Source: Mycoplasma sp. 1654_15 | Lineage (GTDB): Bacteria; Bacillota_I; Bacilli_A; Mycoplasmatales; Metamycoplasmataceae | Direction: 5' to 3' | Assembly (NCBI RefSeq): GCF_012516495.1 | Contig: NZ_CP051214.1 | Location: forward strand, 859,062-923,061 | DNA: 64,000 nucleotides | In this document: positions 57,926 to 64,000 of the stretch, in pieces | Layout: the number at the start of each line of letters is the position of its first letter | How positions within the stretch are numbered: position 1 is the stretch's first letter | The notes under the pieces: model-generated | Told to the model about the DNA's origin: nothing | Seen by the model: the letters and a program-made list of their open reading frames with translations, nothing else | The model's database searches: none | Translations under genes and position numbers: made by a program

Positions 57926-60229
57926 TTATTTGTTTGTATTATCTTCTGCTTCAGAATATAAAGACTCTAATCTTACTGTGGATTGATCATCTGTTCTGAA
58001 TTGGAAAATATAATTTGGATTTAGAGATTGTTCTTTGTTAAATTCATCAAAAATTAAACGTGGATAGTCTCTATTTTTGCTTGCTTCAGGGGTTTGAGTA
58101 TTATTTTTTTGTTTTGTTTTAGGTTGTCTTATTGCTGTTCCGTCTTTGTTGAATTTTAAAGGAACTTCTTTGGCTTGCGAAATTTTTACTCCCGTTGCTT
58201 TTATAGTTGTTGGATTTTTGTCATAAGTAGAAAATCTTTTGTCAGCGATTCTTAAAGTACTAAAATTAGTTGGAATGTAATCTCAATTTAAAAATGTTTT
58301 TGCTTCTTGTTTTTTAGAATCACTTACTTCATAATAAACTGGATAAACTTCCATATGCACATGTGGAGTTCAACCTCCGTTTACTTCTGTAGTTCCTATT
58401 TTTCCAAAAGGTTGATCTTTCTCTAAATATAAAGGAGTTTTTGGTGTAATATCTTTAACTATTTGGAATTTTCTAGTTCCTATTGTTTCTGTAGTTACAG
58501 TACCTAATTGACTTAAAAATGAAGGATCTAAGTGAATGAAAAAGAAGATTAATGAATCTACATTTCTTAATTGATTATCTTTGATTTTTTGATCAATATC
58601 TAAATCTTTTACTTTAACTTCTAAAGTTACTTGTGCACCAATTCCAGTCCCTGGGGCGTTGTTTTCTAAGTAATATGCACTTATAACTTTGGATTTTGCA
58701 AAGGTTTTTAAAATCATCCCTGCATCAACTATTACATCTTCTCCTATGTGTAAAGCTGCTGTAAATTGTGGACTAGTATAGAATGTTCTAAATTCTTGGT
58801 AACCTCCAGGAGTAGCAAATGAATTTGCTAACTGGTTTACTGAATTGGTTATTTGCAATAAGTTTTCTCTTGGTAATTCAGGAATGGTTAAATGAGCTCT
58901 TTCTGGTTTATCTAACTTTTGCGCTATGTCTGTGTTTTCTCTATCAAATAATTCTAAGTGTTTTGGTAATCCTACTTCTTTTTCAATGTAAATAGGTTGG
59001 TTAGAAAAATTTTTCTTGTCAGTTAATTGTATAGCTAGTTTTGCTGATCTGTTTTTTTGTGAAGTAGATAAAACTGAAACAATTTCTTCTTCATATCTTG
59101 GATTTGTATTTTTAATTTCGAAGTCATAAATACTTGTTTTATCTCAAGGATAATTTATAGCTGAAATATGGTTTTTTAACTTAATATCAATTTTTTCTTT
59201 GGTTAGTTCAAAAAATTCTTCTTCAGTTAAATCTTTGAATTTGTTGTTCTCTGTAGAACCGATAGTAAAATGAAGATCTAAAGAAGAATAAACTTTATCA
59301 TTTTTTGCAGCCACTCCTCTTAGTGTGATTTCGATTTTTGAAAAATCAGTATCAGATATTTTTGCATCTTTAAGATAATAATTTACACCGTCTTCGATTG
59401 TTGGTAAATTAAAAATTAGATCTTTTTCATTGTCAGAACCAACAAATGCAATGTCATCGATTTTTCTGTTTAAGTATTTAGTTTTTTCAATGAATTTTTG
59501 ATCTGTTTCTTTTTCAGGGACTAATGATTCTGTATATTTGATTTGTAGTTTAGAATTTAATATTTTTACTAATTCAAGGGTTGAGTATTTTGACTTATTT
59601 TTTACATCAAATTTAGCTGCATTTTCTGGATTTATTTGACTATCTAACTGTAAAACTTTATCTATCAGTGTTTGTTTTTCTTCATTTTTCTTGAATCCTG
59701 GAACTTGTTTTGTTACAACAAAATCTTGTTCACGTTTTCAAGGATTATTTTCAGAAGTATCAAAATATCTGATGTTTAATGGAACATCTAAAACAGAAGT
59801 GTCTCTATCATTTTCTTTTACTTGTGAATATAAAATTTCGTATGAAAAGTTTTTAATATTAAGTTTAAAGTTTTTAGGTTGGTTTTTATTAAAGTTTTCC
59901 ACCGCTTTATTTAGTTCATTATTATCAATGAAAATTTCTAAATATTTGTGGGGAAGTAGATTTTGTCTAAAGTTAGAAATTAAAACTTGTGATTGATCTA
60001 GTTCTTCATTTGATACATAATTTACATTCACAAATTGTTGAAAATTGTTTTCTAAAAAGGTTCCAAGTTGATATTGAGGAATGAAAATACTATTTTCGGT
60101 ATTTTTGATATCTAAAAAGTTGTTAGCTGGTGTTTGTCCTTCTGTTGGAAAGCAAGAAACAAAAGAAGAAAAAGCTAAAGTTGGTATAAGAGTCAATGCA
60201 AATGATTTTAATAATTTAATTTTTTTCAT
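57926..60229 (-). CDS. Large lipoprotein with M23-like metallopeptidase domain
   Basis: 767 aa. Lipobox FSSFVSC. The N-terminal ~450 residues are repeated beta-type segments of unknown function. Residues about 475-640 resemble M23 (LytM): ALHIGEDVIVDAGMIL with HxGxD, a Gly-rich strand GTGIGAQVTLEV, and PHVHMEVYP with HxH. All expected zinc ligands are present. M23 enzymes usually cut peptidoglycan cross-bridges, which mycoplasmas lack, so the target may be host or competitor polymers or the domain may be structural. Upstream of the lipoprotein at 56988. Confidence 0.7.
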
Positions 60230-60241
60230 ATTTTTCCATTC

Positions 60242-61093
60242 TTATGTAAATTTAAAACTGAGTTTTGAACTTGATGAAATTGCTAATAAAATAAGTGAAA
60301 TAATAATCGGAGCTAAAACACAAATCAAAGTTCTAATTACGTTTTGTAAAGAAACATTTATAATTAGCGATTTGTTATCTTTAAAAGTAGATTTTTTTAG
60401 TGTAATAACTATAAAAATAATTAAATCTATTCAGTGTTTGAAAAAAATAAAGGTAAAGAACCCAAATCTTGCTGAAAGAATTAATAAGAAGAAAATGAAG
60501 AAAATTTCTATAATATAAATGTTGAAAATAGTGAAATTAGCAGCTCCACTGGTTCTTGGAATTACAATTAAACCTAAAGTCATTGCTGTTATAAAAAAGA
60601 GTTCTTTAAATGTAAAAACAAGTAATTTTTCTTCTTTTATAAACAAAAATTCTTTGAAATCTAATTTATTTTCTTCTTCATTTGTTTTTATTTTTTCCAA
60701 ACATCTAAATAAAAAATAAAACACTAAAATAGCTAATAAAACTCCTAATAGTTGTCCGCCTAATAAATAAGCTATTCCGTTACTTAAAACAGCTCCTTTA
60801 AAATCTTTTTGTATTCCTAAAATAAATGCATCTGATATAACTAATTGAGGTAATAAAAAAGCTTTTATCGGATAGTTTGCTGCAAAACCTGCAATACCTA
60901 TTGTTAAAAATAAAGTTGAGAAAAATGAAAAGGTTAATATACCGGAAAGTAAAATTAAACTTTTATTTTTCTTATTTTTAAAAAAAGAATAATAGGAAAG
61001 TAAAACGAATAAAATAAGTAAAAAACTAGCTAATATTTCAAAAATAAAGGTTTTTGAATCAAAATTTGTTTTTAACGAATCTATCTTACTCAT
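60242..61093 (-). CDS. Six-helix membrane protein, aquaporin/glycerol-facilitator-like
   Basis: 283 aa, six or more hydrophobic segments. FEILASFLLILFVLLSYY, a half-helix with ANYPIKAFLLP in the first NPA position, AYLLGGQLLGVLLA (compare AQxxGA) and SGAANFTIFN in the second NPA position follow the order of aquaporin-family proteins, but both NPA motifs are degenerate. Transport function is therefore doubtful. It is 12 bases upstream of the M23 lipoprotein start. Confidence 0.5.
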
Positions 61094-61143
61094 ATCTTTC
61101 CTCTTTAGTACTTCTTAAAATTATAAATTAACAAGGCAAAAAA

Positions 61144-61178
61144 CAATAAAAAAACCTACTAAACTTTTTTTAGTAGGT
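61144..61178 (-). terminator. Intrinsic terminator, minus strand
   Basis: Stem ACCTACTAAA/TTTAGTAGGT (61154-61163, 61169-61178) followed on the minus strand by seven T. It separates the yidC side from the aquaporin-like operon. Confidence 0.75.
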
Positions 61179-61444
61179 CCGTAAATAAATAGTTGTAACT
61201 GCTAATAAAATTAAGTATAAATAAAGTTGTTTAGGCAATATAGTAACATAAGATTACTATACTATAAGATTTTTATAAAGTGATTTCATCTTGAATAAAA
61301 AAATAATAAAAAAACAATTTAAAATAAAAATAAAAATAAAATAGGAGGAATTATTTAATATAATCATTAAATAATTAGAAATATAATTAAAATAAAAAAT
61401 CAAGATGTTAATCAAGTAATGGATTTTATTAGACTATTTATTAC

Positions 61445-61515
61445 TTAATATTAAAACTTGAAAACCCCACCATTTTTCAAGTAGGAAGATGCCTATGCCA
61501 CCCATCTTCTCCCTA
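61445..61515 (-). ncRNA. Possible small structured RNA with two GGUGG loops
   Basis: On the minus strand two GC-richer hairpins stand out. GAAGATG/CATCTTC (61503-61509, 61485-61491) has an 11-nt loop beginning GGTGG; CTTGAAAA/TTTTCAAG (61474-61481, 61457-61464) has a 9-nt loop containing GGTGG and is followed by TTTTAATATT. GTAAAAT at 61521-61527 is placed as a -10 for a start near 61513. I do not recognise the family. It could also be a yidC 3' structure. Confidence 0.4.
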
Positions 61516-61563
61516 GTTATATTTTACTACTTTTATTTAATTTAAAAATGTTATTTTAATATA

Positions 61564-63402
61564 TTATAACAGTTTTTTCTGTGTTAATCAAGGTCTCATT
61601 TTTTCTTTAAAGAAATTGGATCTTTGAAGATAATGAACACCTAATGTTTGAGCAATTTCTCAGATACCACCGATGATTCAATAAATTTGTAATGATGCTT
61701 GGAATAATACACCAAAGAAGACAAAAACTATCGAAATAATTCTTTGTGTTTTTTGTTGTTTTTTCATCGTTTCTGATTCTGTTTGATTCATAATCCTGTT
61801 GGTATTTTTCTTATTTAAAATTCTCGGCAAGATTTGTTGAACAGCTTGAACTACTACAACTACTATTAAAATTGGAAGGTATTGTCATAAACCTTCAAAA
61901 AGTTTTTGATAGGAAATTGAAGCTAATTCAAGTCCTGCTCAGTAGGTTACTTTTAAGCTTGGAATACCTTGAATAACACGTCAAACAGCGATGAAAATTG
62001 GCATCGTTACAAGAACTTGAGAAAATGGTGCAAAAGGTGAAAAGTTGTTCTTTTTATAGAGATCTGCAACTTCTTGTCTATGTCTTTGTTGCATCATTTT
62101 GTTTTTCTTGTAAGGTTCATATTTAGCATCGATTTTTGCTTTTTTAGCTTGCATTTCAATTTGTTTTGATTGACCAAAAATTGTTTTAAATCTAAATATG
62201 AAAGAAATTGTTTTTGTTAAAATAACAACTACTATAATAGCAAAAATTGTTGTTCAACCATTTAATTCTCAAGTAGATTGAGATTCTGACACTCCTAAAA
62301 TTATTTTAGATAATGGGAAAACAATCAAAGAATAAAAAGGTCCTAATTTTCAAGAATCAGATCAAATAACAATAGGATTATTTGGTGTATCCGATCTAAA
62401 AGCTATTCCTTCGAAATTATAATAATTATTTTCATTTAGTTTATAAGCAAAAGAATAAGTGTTTTTTACTGGATCGATTTGTGTGAATTTAGTTGGAATT
62501 AAAATTGTTTTTGCAAGCGTTGCATAATCAGTTAAAACTTGTATTGCTTCTTTTTTAATTGGGTCTGAACTATTATTTAATTCATTTTTAATTTTTTCAA
62601 AATCTACTTCATTTTTATAGGATTCTAAAGCATTAATAGAAGGAATAAGTTTTGTTTTAAACTCTTCTAGATTAATGGTTTTGTTATATAAAAATTGAAT
62701 TATGTCTCTTGAAAAAGTAAAGTATTTTTCATTTGTTGGTTCAGCAGTATTGCTTACTGAATAAAAGAAATCTCCTTGATTAATCAACAAAGGATTTACT
62801 GCTAATTGAGTTTTTTGAAACTCTTCTGCATATTTATCTTTTATAAAATCAAAAAATTTAGGTGAAGGTAATTTAATATCAGTTCAATTAAATTTTTGTT
62901 GATATTTTTCTTCTTCTGAATTTAAAAATAAAAACTCTTGATTTTTATCACCTTTTGCATATTCAAAAGTACCATCATTATTATGAAACATTATTAAAGA
63001 ACTATATTGTCCATAATTGTTGGAAGTGTTACCATTTGCTTCTGTTTGTTCTCTTAATTGCTTCAAAATTGAAGAATCTTTTTCAGAAATTAGGTAATTA
63101 TTACTTTTTGTAGCTTTTTGAATTTTTGTTTCTGTATCTTTTACACTAGCTTCAAAAATTGTATAGTTTGGAATTATATCTTCTTTATTTTTGTAAAATT
63201 CTGTACCAGAACCTGAAGATGTTGAAGTTTTAACAACAAAAGACTGAATACACCCTGTCAGTGTTATTCCGAATATACAGAAATAAAAAATTATTTTTAA
63301 AATCTTTAATATTCTTTTAAAAATTTGTTTATTTTTATCTTCGCTTTGTTTATTTCCTTGAAAATAATCATAAGCACTAGCTCTTATTTTTTTCTGTTTC
63401 AT
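61564..63402 (-). CDS. yidC: Membrane protein insertase YidC/OxaA
   Basis: 612 aa. N-terminal membrane segment with lipobox-like TLTGC, a long extracellular region, then the conserved five-helix insertase core: WTTIFAIIVVVILTKTISF, the basic hairpin RFKTIFGQSKQIEMQAKKAK, PMFIAVWRVI-like segment and the C-terminal QIYWIIGGIWEIAQ. Inserts membrane proteins with SecYEG or alone. Overlaps rnpA by 19 bases. Confidence 0.92.
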
Positions 63403-63734
63403 ATACTTTCTAATTCGTTTAATATATTTTTTATTTTTTGTTCTTTTGTTTTAAAATCTAAGTTTAAAAAGTTTTTTCTAGTAATTATTATTATTTGAAA
63501 ATTAACTTTAAAATCTTTTTTTTCTTTTAAGTAATTTTGAACAATTACCTTGATTTGTCTTTTGTAGTGATTTCTTTTTACAGCATTTACAAATTTTTTC
63601 GGAATTGAAATTCCAAGTTCAAACTGAAAAAAATTTTTGTAGTATAAAATAAGATCTTTACTAACTATTTGTTGTTTTAAATTAATTATGTTTTGGAATT
63701 GTCAGTTTTTTCGAACTTTTTTAAAATTTAACAT
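63384..63734 (-). CDS. rnpA: Ribonuclease P protein component
   Basis: 116 aa. Contains the RNase P protein signature region around VNAVKRNHYKRQIK (compare RNRxKR) and a basic, strand-rich body. A UGA that would end it at ESI is read as Trp, so the frame continues five codons into yidC. Start overlaps the rpmH stop as TAATG. 5' maturation of tRNA with the rnpB RNA. Confidence 0.9.
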
Positions 63735-63877
63735 TATTTATCGGATACTGTTAATCTTTTTCTACCTTTAGCTCTTCTAGATGCTAAAACTTTTCTACCG
63801 TCTGCGGTTTCCATTCTAGCTCTAAATCCATGAGTTTTAACATGTTTTAACTTATTTGGTTGATATGTTCTTTTCAT
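63734..63877 (-). CDS. rpmH: Ribosomal protein L34
   Basis: 47 aa: [18 protein letters not shown] then [20 protein letters not shown], the standard L34 sequence. RBS AAAGGAAC. The rpmH-rnpA-yidC order normally sits beside dnaA and oriC. Confidence 0.97.
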   Translation of the reverse strand: MKRTYQPNKLKHVKTHGFRARMETADGRKVLASRRAKGRKRLTVSDK

Positions 63878-64000
63878 TTTAGTTCCTTTACTTATTTTTG
63901 TTATTATGTTGAATTAAAATAATACCACAAAATATAGGTATTTATATTTAGATAAGAAGAAATTTTATCAAATTTTTTAGAAATTTAAATTTCTCTTTAC
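63878..64000 (-). promoter_or_regulatory. rpmH promoter region, near expected oriC side
   Basis: On the minus strand TGTGGTATTAT is an extended -10 about 40 bases before the rpmH start. No clear DnaA box is seen in these 123 bases; oriC, if adjacent, lies beyond the window. Confidence 0.5.

Larger units (their letters stand above)
61094..61563. other. 470-bp gene-free region
   Basis: No credible reading frame. From left to right it holds a minus-strand terminator (61144-61178), an AT-rich stretch with the small inverted repeat ATAGTAA/TTACTAT and a near-perfect hairpin AATTATTTAAT/ATTAAATAATT after an orphan AGGAGG, a possible structured RNA (61445-61515) and its promoter. Confidence 0.5.

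Overview
The window is from a wall-less mollicute of the Mycoplasma type. It is very AT-rich. Nearly every long gene reads through in-frame UGA codons as Trp, lipoprotein signal peptides are common, and the right edge carries the rpmH-rnpA-yidC block that usually lies next to oriC. The species cannot be fixed from sequence reading alone.

Layout. 1-7.7 kb holds three single-chain ABC exporters (the first cut by the window edge) with two very small peptide genes (20 and 16 aa) that have good ribosome binding sites, plus a fused N6-adenine methylase/nuclease (type IIG-like). 7.8-9.1 kb holds a palindromic relic of an IS end, a broken DpnII/MboI-like restriction gene and a DUF3800 gene. 9.1-37.2 kb is a direct tandem duplication of a nine-gene minus-strand operon. 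Each copy runs MIB (immunoglobulin-binding protein), MIP (immunoglobulin protease lipoprotein), then a seven-gene F1-like ATPase cluster: multi-spanning membrane protein, ~197-aa protein, gamma-like, epsilon-like, large anchored extracellular protein, alpha-like and beta-like. The copies have diverged clearly except over the alpha/beta pair, which is almost identical. The beta gene of the left copy (9.1-10.5 kb) is broken by homopolymer indels.

37.3-43.1 kb is core nucleotide metabolism: dihydrofolate reductase and thymidylate synthase (minus), and divergently nrdF-nrdI-nrdE plus a YhcH-like gene (plus). NrdF has the Val/Pro/Lys replacement of three metal ligands that marks the metal-free class Ie radical subunit. 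43.3-52.6 kb is a compact four-gene plus-strand operon, the best candidate here for an undescribed system: a coiled-coil SF1 helicase of DNA2/NAM7 type, a protein with a C-terminal HEPN-like R-x4-H motif, a protein ending in a DUF2997-like domain, and a Clp-type AAA+ ATPase. A dinucleotide repeat and an attenuator-like hairpin precede it.

52.6-57 kb has two decayed IS3-family (IS150-like) elements, each sitting in the loop of an intrinsic terminator, around a broken lipoprotein gene. 57-61 kb has an intact lipoprotein, an M23-domain lipoprotein and an aquaporin-like membrane protein. 61.4-61.5 kb carries a possible small structured RNA. 61.5-63.9 kb is yidC, rnpA and rpmH.

Frameshifts in this window fall almost only in homopolymers (beta copy 1, helicase, tail of the HEPN gene, lipoprotein, transposases). 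They may be true slipped-strand variation, decay, or sequencing error; the sequence alone cannot decide.
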